Below, piece after piece: positions 1-6,054 of a stretch of 8,121 nt of DNA. How positions within the stretch are numbered: the first letter of the stretch is position 1; the number at the start of each line of letters is the position of its first letter. The stretch covers positions 1 through 8,121 of the forward strand of contig JAGCSS010000237.1 of the NCBI GenBank assembly GCA_017964055.1, given 5' to 3'. Below the pieces are notes generated by a model, which did not search any database, was not told where the DNA came from, and worked only from the letters and a program-made list of their open reading frames with translations. The DNA is from Lachnospiraceae bacterium. Lineage in GTDB: Bacteria; Bacillota; Clostridia; Lachnospirales; Lachnospiraceae. A program made the translations under genes and the position numbers.

Positions 1-45
1 ATCGAGACTGTCTGGGGCATCGGTTTTAAGCTGAATACAAAATAA
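1..45 (+). CDS. OmpR/PhoB-family response regulator, C-terminal end only
   Basis: Only the last 14 codons and a TAA stop lie in the window, reading IETVWGIGFKLNTK. The pattern T-V-W-G-(I/V)-G-(F/Y)-(K/R) is the final beta-hairpin (wing) of the winged-helix DNA-binding domain of OmpR/PhoB response regulators. The gene begins upstream of the window, so its receiver domain cannot be checked. It points in the same direction as the exporter and kinase genes that follow, with about 200 bases of regulatory DNA between. It is the obvious candidate partner for the histidine kinase at 3643-4545, and probably controls the ABC genes between them. Family assignment is good for such a short piece; the pairing is inferred from position. 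Confidence 0.8.
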   Translation: METVWGIGFKLNTK

Positions 46-50
46 GTTTT

Positions 51-83
51 AATCTTTAAACTTTCTTAAACATTTCTTGACGT
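51..83 (+). promoter_or_regulatory. Three 11-bp direct repeats, candidate response-regulator operator
   Basis: Three contiguous 11-base units occupy 51-61, 62-72 and 73-83. They share TCTT at the same place in each unit; units 2 and 3 begin with the identical hexamer TTTCTT at 62 and 73, and unit 1 begins AATCTT. OmpR-family regulators commonly bind tandem direct repeats about one helical turn apart, on one face of the DNA. The last unit runs over the candidate -35 element at 77-82, a usual arrangement for an activator that makes up for a weak promoter. Binding by the regulator encoded just upstream is inferred. The A+T richness of the stretch makes chance repeats possible. Confidence 0.45.
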
Positions 84-106
84 TTTTTGAATATTTAAAT
101 GATAAC
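77..106 (+). promoter_or_regulatory. Possible promoter of the exporter operon
   Basis: TTGACG at 77-82 matches the -35 consensus at five of six bases. GATAAC at 101-106 is a weak -10 (four of six) with an 18-base spacer. A start near 112-114 would give a 5' leader of about 140 bases before the first ATPase gene. The problem is that such a transcript would begin inside the terminator-like hairpin at 109-161, so the true start could be elsewhere. The 5-bp inverted repeat AACCT-a-AGGTT at 104-114 overlaps the -10 end and could be an additional site. Confidence 0.4.
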
Positions 107-108
107 CT

Positions 109-161
109 AAGGTTCGGAAGGGCAAGGCAGCTGTCAGCTGATGCCATTCCGGACCTTTTTT
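109..161 (+). terminator. Terminator-like hairpin with T-run ahead of the exporter operon
   Basis: Bases 109-119 (AAGGTTCGGAA) pair with 147-157 (TTCCGGACCTT) over 11 positions, ten Watson-Crick and one G-U. An inner 4-bp stem pairs GGCA at 126-129 with TGCC at 142-145. The 3' arm runs into six Ts at 156-161. This is the shape of an intrinsic terminator. It could end the response-regulator transcript, whose stop is at 45, or act as an attenuator in the leader of the exporter operon. The sequence alone does not decide between these. Confidence 0.6.
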
Positions 162-196
162 CGGCGGCTTCAAAACGGGTGGGAGGAGCCGCCGGA
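160..196 (+). other. Second leader hairpin upstream of the first ATPase gene
   Basis: CGGCGGCT at 162-169 pairs perfectly with AGCCGCCG at 187-194, extendable by a U-G and a U-A pair to 160-196. The 17-base loop (170-186) ends in a purine-rich GGTGGGAGG that resembles a ribosome binding site but has no start codon at a suitable distance. The stem starts inside the T-run of the preceding hairpin, so the two would form one after the other during transcription. It could be a transcript-stabilising 5' structure or part of an attenuator; its function is unknown. Confidence 0.45.
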
Positions 197-252
197 TCAA
201 AAAGGCAGGCAGAATTGCGAATACCCGGAAAGAAGCGGAAGGAGAAACTAAA

Positions 253-1179
253 ATGTCATTTATTCTGGAAACCGACGGATTGACAAAGACTTACGGAAGA
301 AAGCGCGCGCTGGACAATGTTTCGGTACATGTCGGAGAGGGAGACATCTACGGACTCGTAGGCAGGAACGGTGCCGGCAAGACAACGCTCATGAAGATCG
401 CGGGCGGGCTGGCATCGGCGAATTCAGGCAGCTGCAGGCTGTTCGGCAGGGATGTGAACGATCTCGGTGATATGGTGCTGCAGCGCGGCCTGCTGATCGA
501 GGACCCGGGAGTTTATCCGGAAAAGAGCGGGCTCGAGAATATGAAGATCAAGTGTCTGGCACTCGGCGTAAAGGATAAGAGCGAGCCCGAAAGACTGCTC
601 GAGCTGATGGGTATCAGGGACGCGATGAAGAAGCATGTGAAGAACTATTCCTTCGGTATGAAGCAGCGTCTCGGCCTGGCACTCGCATTTGCCGGAAATC
701 CCAAGCTCATGATCCTCGACGAGCCGATCAACGGTTTCGATCCCGAGGGCATCAGGAACGTCAGGGAGATGATTCTGGAGAAGCACAGGCAGGGAACGAC
801 ATTTATCATATCGAGCCACATTCTCGGAGAACTCTCAAAGATCGCGACAAAATACGGTTTTATCAACGAAGGAAAGCTCGTGGAGGAGAGTACGGCGGAG
901 GACTTAAAGGCAAAATGCATCTCGAAGATCAACCTCGTCACGGACAATCCTTCGGGAACGGCAGCCGTTATAGAAAGTCTCGGATTCGCCTCATACAAGG
1001 TATTTGACGGCGGCAGGACGGAGATATACGAACAGCTCGAGCGGACTGGTGATATCTCGAACGCGCTGTCGGCACAGGGCATCGCGATATATGAGATCAC
1101 AAAGAAATACGAGACTCTCGAAGACTATTACATCGGCATAGTCGGAGCGGATACAAAAGAAGAGGAGGAGGAGAACTGA
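253..1179 (+). CDS. ABC transporter ATPase, BcrA/LanF-type peptide exporter (first copy)
   Basis: This 308-residue cytoplasmic ATPase should power export or clearance of a substrate, probably a membrane-active peptide, through the permease encoded next. Visible motifs are the Walker A GRNGAGKT at 37-44, the signature YSFGMKQR at 132-139, the Walker B LMILDE at 152-157 with catalytic Glu157, and the switch His189. At the Q-loop position it has LLIEDP with Glu83 instead of Gln; this E-loop is known from the LanF lantibiotic-immunity ATPases. The ATG at 253 follows AGGAG by eight bases. Residues after about 215 form the accessory C-terminal region usual in this family. The protein ends in EEEEEN, whose GAG codons also supply the ribosome binding site of the next gene. 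It aligns almost without gaps with the ATPase at 1917-2831. The family is secure; the substrate is inferred. Confidence 0.93.
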   Translation: MSFILETDGLTKTYGRKRALDNVSVHVGEGDIYGLVGRNGAGKTTLMKIAGGLASANSGSCRLFGRDVNDLGDMVLQRGLLIEDPGVYPEKSGLENMKIKCLALGVKDKSEPERLLELMGIRDAMKKHVKNYSFGMKQRLGLALAFAGNPKLMILDEPINGFDPEGIRNVREMILEKHRQGTTFIISSHILGELSKIATKYGFINEGKLVEESTAEDLKAKCISKINLVTDNPSGTAAVIESLGFASYKVFDGGRTEIYEQLERTGDISNALSAQGIAIYEITKKYETLEDYYIGIVGADTKEEEEEN

Positions 1180-1180
1180 T

Positions 1181-1903
1181 ATGGGCAGGATATTAAAGAC
1201 AGATCTGTACAGGATCTTTCACGGACTTGCATTTTACATGTTTCCAGCCGCGTTGATGCTGATCTTCATACTTTCGCTGACAATGGGCGACGAAGCAGGT
1301 ATCACGATGAGCGTTGAGGGCATACTCGAGGATACATTTGTTACGGCCAGATATCTTACATTCATGCCGCTCGGTTTTTTGGTCACATATCTCTGGAATA
1401 CCGAGACCAGAAACGGGTTTATAAAGAATATCGCGGGTAACGTCACCGGACGTCATATCCCCGCAGTCACAAAGCTGGTAACGGGCGCGCTGATAACCGT
1501 TATCTACATGATCATCACCATTGGTTTCATGCTGGTGGGCAATCTGCTGAACGGCTACACCATAGTATGGGGCGATCCGGGCAGGAGCATCATAAAGCTC
1601 GGGTTGTGGATCCTGATCGGCATGGCGTTTGTCGCGCTGATGGAGCTGGTCCATGAGCTCACCCACAGCGCGGCGCTCGGATATATCCTGACGATCGCGA
1701 TCTGGACCGGCATGGTCGAGGAACTCATCCTGAATATCGTGGCATTGATCGACAGCAAGATCGATCTGATCGGATACACCCTGATCTACGGCATGCTGAT
1801 CGAAGACAGGCTCTGGGTAAGCCTGATCAGGACGATCGTTTACCTGGCAGTATTTGCGGTGCTGGCGGTATTTACCGCGAAAAAGCGTGATGTGAAGGCA
1901 TGA
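1181..1903 (+). CDS. ABC-2-type exporter permease (first copy)
   Basis: A 240-residue integral membrane protein with about six hydrophobic segments (roughly 18-35, 58-72, 99-121, 138-157, 165-190 and 215-233). It fits the small permeases of the BcrB/LanE/LanG group, which pair with a separate ATPase. The N-terminus MGRILKTDLYRIF is the short amphipathic stretch usual before the first helix. The cytoplasmic loop TETRNGFIKNIAG at 74-86 matches the E-x-R-x-G-x-x-K-N loop of ABC-2 permeases and probably contacts the ATPase. The ATG lies one base after the upstream stop, behind GGAGGAGGAG, so the two genes are translationally coupled. The fourth segment ends in VHELTHS (157-163), formally an HExxH zinc-protease signature; the other permease has it too. 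It is more likely a helix-end motif than a protease site. Confidence 0.88.
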   Translation: MGRILKTDLYRIFHGLAFYMFPAALMLIFILSLTMGDEAGITMSVEGILEDTFVTARYLTFMPLGFLVTYLWNTETRNGFIKNIAGNVTGRHIPAVTKLVTGALITVIYMIITIGFMLVGNLLNGYTIVWGDPGRSIIKLGLWILIGMAFVALMELVHELTHSAALGYILTIAIWTGMVEELILNIVALIDSKIDLIGYTLIYGMLIEDRLWVSLIRTIVYLAVFAVLAVFTAKKRDVKA

Positions 1904-1916
1904 AATGGAGAATAAA

Positions 1917-2831
1917 ATGGAGAATATAGTTGAAACGATCAATCTTACAAAGAAATACGGTGATAAATACGCGCTGGACAAGGTCTCTGTACATGTCAGG
2001 AAGGGCGAGATCTACGGACTCGTGGGAAGGAACGGAGCCGGCAAAACAACGCTGATGAGGATAATATGCGGACTGTCGCATGCGACGGCGGGCGAGTTCA
2101 AACTGTTCGGACAGCGCGGAGACAGGCCCGGTATGATAGCCCAGCGCAGGGGCATGCTGATCGAGGATCCCGGTTATTTTTCCGAATTTGACGCCGAAAC
2201 GAACCTGAGGATCAAATGCAAGCTGCTCGGGATCAATGACCGCGAGGAACCTCAGCGGCTGCTGCGGATGGTCGGACTTGGGGACGCCGGAAAGAAAAAG
2301 GTCGGCAATTATTCGCTCGGCATGAAGCAGCGCCTCGGCATAGCGATCGCCATGGCAGGAAATCCCGATATCGTAGTGCTCGATGAGCCCATAAACGGTC
2401 TCGACCCGCAGGGTATCGTGGATATCCGCGAGATGATCGTGCGGATGAGGAAAGAGCAGGGAACGACATTCATCATTTCCAGCCACATCCTCGACGAGCT
2501 GTCAAAGTTCGCGACCTCGTACGGCATCATCAATAAAGGCAGCCTGATCATGGAATGCAGCGCCGAAGAGCTGGCAGAAAAGTGTGAATCAAAGATAGAG
2601 CTGAAGACCGATTCGCCCGCGGGAGCGGCCGCAGTGCTTGAAAGAATGGGCTTTGCGCAGATCCGCGTGCAGGAGGACGGCCGCATCGATATCTTCGACA
2701 GCCCCGAGCGGATAGGCGAGATAACGCTGGCGATGGCCGGGAACGGCATCACCACCTACGAAATGACAAAGAAGGTCGGAACGATAGAGAACTATTATCT
2801 GAACCTTGTCGAGGGAGGACAGTATGCTTAA
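1917..2831 (+). CDS. ABC transporter ATPase, BcrA/LanF-type peptide exporter (second copy)
   Basis: A paralogue of the ATPase at 253-1179, 304 residues from the chosen start. It has the Walker A GRNGAGKT at 37-44, the signature YSLGMKQR at 132-139, the Walker B IVVLDE at 152-157 with Glu157, and the switch His190. The Q-loop is again an E-loop (LIEDP, Glu83). An in-frame ATG at 1905 would add MENK. I prefer 1917 because TGGAG stands six bases before it, and because MENIVETINLTKKYG then aligns residue for residue with MSFILETDGLTKTYG of the first copy. The gene ends inside the next one, an eight-base overlap. Both ATPases keep all catalytic residues, so the exporters could be two separate homodimeric systems or one mixed complex. 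A peptide substrate is inferred from the family. Confidence 0.92.
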   Translation: MENIVETINLTKKYGDKYALDKVSVHVRKGEIYGLVGRNGAGKTTLMRIICGLSHATAGEFKLFGQRGDRPGMIAQRRGMLIEDPGYFSEFDAETNLRIKCKLLGINDREEPQRLLRMVGLGDAGKKKVGNYSLGMKQRLGIAIAMAGNPDIVVLDEPINGLDPQGIVDIREMIVRMRKEQGTTFIISSHILDELSKFATSYGIINKGSLIMECSAEELAEKCESKIELKTDSPAGAAAVLERMGFAQIRVQEDGRIDIFDSPERIGEITLAMAGNGITTYEMTKKVGTIENYYLNLVEGGQYA

Positions 2832-3639
2832 GATTATAAAGACGGATCTTTTCAGGCTTTTCAGGACAAAGGCATTCTATGTATACCCGATATTTCTGGT
2901 ATTCGTCGAGATAATGTCCATGTGCTTCTCGGTGGTGAGGATGACCGACGGTGATTCCGAAGTGATCGTGGATTTTGCCGCAAGGTCGGTAAAATGCGGT
3001 CCCGTCGATTTCGCGGGCTGCCTGGGCGACGGACTGCTGTTGCTGTTCCTCGGGATAGCGATGGCGATATTCTATACTAACGAGAGCAGGCACGGATTCC
3101 TCAAGAACGCTGCCGGATGCGCAGTGGACAAGCGTTTTATGCCTGTTTCGAAGATGATCACAGGCGTGATCACTCTGTTCATCTATATCGCGGAGTATAT
3201 CGTGATCAGGACTGTATTCATGCTGATCGAGGCTCTCGCAAGCGGCGCAGAGATAGAATACACCGGCATTCCTGCGGGTGACGAAGGCAGATTCGCGATC
3301 TATGTGCTGCTCTGCTTATTCGTGCACATCACCTGCATAGCGCTCCTTGTGCTCATGCACGAGCTGACTCACAGCAGGGCGCTCATGCTGCTGTCAGTAT
3401 TCATTTTCTCGGCGACACTGGCGGACAAGCTCATTGTCGGAGCCTTCAATCTCCTGAAGAGCAAATTTACATGGCTTGGCGGAATCAACATCAACAGGTA
3501 CATGATGATGCTCAATATAGAGAACGGGTATCTGTCAAAAACTTATTATCCTTTGACACTGTTCATAGTGTGTATGATATACTTTGGATTGGGAGCGATA
3601 CTCTCCGCAACTGTGGCAAACAGGAAGGACGTAAGGTAA
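2824..3639 (+). CDS. ABC-2-type exporter permease (second copy)
   Basis: A 271-residue membrane protein paralogous to the permease at 1181-1903. The start at 2824 is supported by GGGAGG five bases upstream and by alignment of MLKIIKTDLFRLF with MGRILKTDLYRIF of the first copy. A TTG at 2806 would add six residues but lies upstream of that ribosome binding site. Hydrophobic segments fall near 17-37, 66-84, 111-135, 159-178, 186-210 and 245-264. The loop TNESRHGFLKNAAG at 85-98 is the ABC-2 coupling-loop pattern. MHELTHS at 178-184 repeats the HExxH-like motif of the sister permease at the equivalent place. It has a longer first extracellular loop than its sister, with two Cys at 58 and 66. It overlaps the upstream ATPase gene by eight bases and is followed three bases later by the kinase gene, so all belong to one operon. 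Confidence 0.88.
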   Translation: MLKIIKTDLFRLFRTKAFYVYPIFLVFVEIMSMCFSVVRMTDGDSEVIVDFAARSVKCGPVDFAGCLGDGLLLLFLGIAMAIFYTNESRHGFLKNAAGCAVDKRFMPVSKMITGVITLFIYIAEYIVIRTVFMLIEALASGAEIEYTGIPAGDEGRFAIYVLLCLFVHITCIALLVLMHELTHSRALMLLSVFIFSATLADKLIVGAFNLLKSKFTWLGGININRYMMMLNIENGYLSKTYYPLTLFIVCMIYFGLGAILSATVANRKDVR

Positions 3640-3642
3640 TCT

Positions 3643-4545
3643 ATGGTATTTATCATCGTTATTTTGTCGGCAGCGCTCGTGATCCTCGCGGCAGCGCACG
3701 TGATCTACAGGCGGCAGGTCAAGGAACTCGGCCGCCAGCTGCGCTTTATCAATGACAACGACACCCGTCAGAGGCCGTCGGTGGACATCAACAGGCCGGA
3801 GCTGAAAGCCCTGGCCGATGAGACCGCGCGCCTTTCCGACAGGCTGAAGGAGATCGAAGTCACGCATCTGCGGCAGGATGAGGCATTGCGGGAGACTATT
3901 GCCAACATATCGCATGATATCAGGACTCCGCTGACCTCGCTGGACGGGTATTTCCAGCTGCTTACGTCGGAGGAGCTGTCCGCGGAAAAGAGAGCGCAGT
4001 ACGCGGATATCATCAGGAGCAGGATAACGAGCCTGAACGATATGCTCGACGAGCTGTTCACCTACGCAAAGCTGCAGGATCCGAACTACGAGCTGGAGAC
4101 GGCGGCGATGGATATGACGGCGGTCACTGCGGACACGGTGCTGAGCTTTTACGATGAGATAAGAAAGAGCGGGAACGAACCTGAGATAGAGCTGCCGGAG
4201 GAGCCCGTGATGATAAACGCCGAGAGAGGCGCATACACCAGGATAGTGCAGAATCTGGTCAGAAATGCGCTGATACACGGTAAAAACCTGAAGGTGCGCC
4301 TGCACGCCGCGGACGGACGAGCGGTGCTCGAATGCAGCGACGAGCTGCTGAACCGGGACGAGCCTGTGGACGCGAGCCGAGTGTTCGAGCGGTTCTATAA
4401 GGCTGACAAAGCCCGCGGCACAAAGGGCAGCGGGCTGGGTCTGGCAATATCGAAAGAACTGACCGAAAAGATGGGCGGCAGCATCGAAGCGGAGTGCGAG
4501 GACGGCATATTTACCGTAAGACTGGGCTTTGATACCGTAAAATAA
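3643..4545 (+). CDS. Sensor histidine kinase with one membrane helix and no extracellular domain
   Basis: A 300-residue HisKA/HATPase_c kinase. One hydrophobic segment (about 2-22) anchors it; a charged, helical linker follows (23-82). The H-box SHDIRTPLTSL at 90-100 carries the phosphoacceptor His91. The N-box is QNLVRNALIHG at 203-213 (Asn208), the F-box is VFERFYKAD at 247-255, and the G2 box is GSGLGLAIS at 262-270. The G1 box is degenerate (CSDELLNRD at 231-239, no D-x-G-x-G); kinases of this Firmicutes group often look like this. With no external domain, it probably senses within the membrane or through the exporters. The start at 3643 is three bases after the permease stop, with AAGG six bases upstream. 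Its likely partner is the response regulator ending at 45, an unusual split with four exporter genes between. It may autoregulate the locus. Confidence 0.92.
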   Translation: MVFIIVILSAALVILAAAHVIYRRQVKELGRQLRFINDNDTRQRPSVDINRPELKALADETARLSDRLKEIEVTHLRQDEALRETIANISHDIRTPLTSLDGYFQLLTSEELSAEKRAQYADIIRSRITSLNDMLDELFTYAKLQDPNYELETAAMDMTAVTADTVLSFYDEIRKSGNEPEIELPEEPVMINAERGAYTRIVQNLVRNALIHGKNLKVRLHAADGRAVLECSDELLNRDEPVDASRVFERFYKADKARGTKGSGLGLAISKELTEKMGGSIEAECEDGIFTVRLGFDTVK

Positions 4546-4557
4546 CGGCGGAACGCG

Positions 4558-6054
4558 TCATCTGGTATGCGCGCCCATTTCCTTGAGCTCCTTTTTTCGT
4601 GTATACAACATCTGATCCGCGCGCTCGAACATCTCGTGGAGCTCGGTGTCTGTAGGAAGCAGCGTCGCGTAGCCGAGAGAAACGACTACGCCGCCTAAGG
4701 CGATGTTCTCTTCGGCCTTACGGTTAAATGCGTCGATGTCTTCCTGCAGCGAATCGAAGCCTCTTCCCTGAAGGAGTACCGCAAATTCGTCTCCTCCTAT
4801 GCGGAAAACGGCACCGTGATCGAAATACTCACAGATGAGGCGGCTGGCGTCCCTGATGAGCTTATCGCCGGCAGCGTGTCCTTCATTATCATTGACGTAT
4901 TTCAGACCGTTGATATCACATACAACGACAGCCAGTTTGTCGATCTCTTTGGCCCTGATCAGATTGTTCAGGGCTTCTTCGTTGTCCGAATAAGCTAGCT
5001 TGTTGCGGATACCCGTGAGAGAGTCGGTATTGGCCATGTTTTTGAAGGTGCGGCTGGTCTCTTTCTCGGCCTCGAGGCGTCTCTTTGACATCGATCTGAA
5101 CTCGAGCAGGAGAACGGTGGCGAACAGGACAACGAACGATAACGTCATGATTATCTGTTTACGGCTGGAGGCCAGACTGTGCTCACTGATGCTGCGGATG
5201 CGCTCATTGATAACGCTTTCACTGATCAGAACGGCCATTTCCCACTCGGTGTTCTCGATAGGCACGTAGTACAGTGTTTCCGCGACGCCGCCCGCCGTAA
5301 ACGACATATCGCCGCCGATACCGCGCGCGAAATTGTCATAATGCTGCTCATGAAGCTCCTCGGGAATGACATTTTTCGTAGCGTCGAAGATGTTTGCCTT
5401 TTGGATGAAGGGGCCGAGGTCTGTGTCGGAGAGGTTTTCTCCGGCTCTCGAATACAGGCCGAAATAAGTCCTGCCCTGATCCTCGAATGCCAGCAGGCTG
5501 ACGATCTCACCGATCTCGATCTGGACGAAGCAGGCCTTCATCTGTTTGCCCATTACATACAGATCGGGCGTCGGGATCGCCAGACACAGCTCCTTCGGCG
5601 AACCGTACGGGAAAACTATGCTGATGCTGCGCTCGCTCATGGCATTGTCGGAGAGGAAATCATAGCGGCTCCGGCCGGTAAAGGTCGTGTACTGCGTGTA
5701 AACGACATCGTCGCTGTCAACGAGCGCGAACCTGTTGAGCGAGAGCAGGGCCTTAACCTTACCGAGGGCAGCCCTGAGCTCCTCCTGGGAGGTGATGCCC
5801 TCATCATCGATAAAGGCAAGTGCCTTTTTCATGTGCTCAAAATTACTGTCGATCAGATTGGTGATCGTCTTCGAACGCCGGTCGGCCATGGCCTCGAGAT
5901 AGAAGGAGCTTACCGAAGAAACCGCCTCGTTTGTGGCCTCGATGGTCTGCCTCGACGAATGGAGCATATTCGAGATAACGAACACGATCAGCATGATACT
6001 GCCGACGATCGCTGTCATGATAAATGTTTTTGTGTTAATCCGTGTCTTTTTCAT
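4558..6054 (-). CDS. Membrane diguanylate cyclase with extracellular Cache-like sensor (GGDEF)
   Basis: A 498-residue enzyme predicted to make c-di-GMP from two GTP. A membrane helix lies at about 11-31, an extracellular sensor region of about 270 residues at 32-299, a second helix at about 301-318, and the GGDEF domain from about 340. The sensor has the size and C-terminal pattern (YYVPIENTEWEMAVLISES) of a dCache domain. The catalytic domain is intact: DSLTGIRNK at 344-352, metal-binding Asp380 in CDINGLK, YVNDNEGHAAGD at 386-397, and GGDEF at 420-424. The inhibitory RxxD site is missing: the four residues at that position (411-414) are FDHG, so product inhibition through it is not expected. 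Its ATG overlaps the stop of the upstream binding-protein gene as ATGA, indicating translational coupling; no strong ribosome binding site is visible. The two probably act together, the binding protein presenting a ligand to the sensor. There is no EAL domain. Confidence 0.92.
   Translation of the reverse strand: MKKTRINTKTFIMTAIVGSIMLIVFVISNMLHSSRQTIEATNEAVSSVSSFYLEAMADRRSKTITNLIDSNFEHMKKALAFIDDEGITSQEELRAALGKVKALLSLNRFALVDSDDVVYTQYTTFTGRSRYDFLSDNAMSERSISIVFPYGSPKELCLAIPTPDLYVMGKQMKACFVQIEIGEIVSLLAFEDQGRTYFGLYSRAGENLSDTDLGPFIQKANIFDATKNVIPEELHEQHYDNFARGIGGDMSFTAGGVAETLYYVPIENTEWEMAVLISESVINERIRSISEHSLASSRKQIIMTLSFVVLFATVLLLEFRSMSKRRLEAEKETSRTFKNMANTDSLTGIRNKLAYSDNEEALNNLIRAKEIDKLAVVVCDINGLKYVNDNEGHAAGDKLIRDASRLICEYFDHGAVFRIGGDEFAVLLQGRGFDSLQEDIDAFNRKAEENIALGGVVVSLGYATLLPTDTELHEMFERADQMLYTRKKELKEMGAHTR

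Noticed and set aside
77..283. 68-codon open frame between the regulator and the first ATPase
   Set aside because: It starts with TTG inside the candidate -35 element, has no ribosome binding site, runs through both leader hairpins and overlaps the true ATPase start. Its product looks like no family I know.
2806..2823. TTG start six codons upstream for the second permease
   Set aside because: It precedes the GGGAGG ribosome binding site, while the ATG at 2824 is correctly spaced from it and matches the N-terminus of the sister permease.
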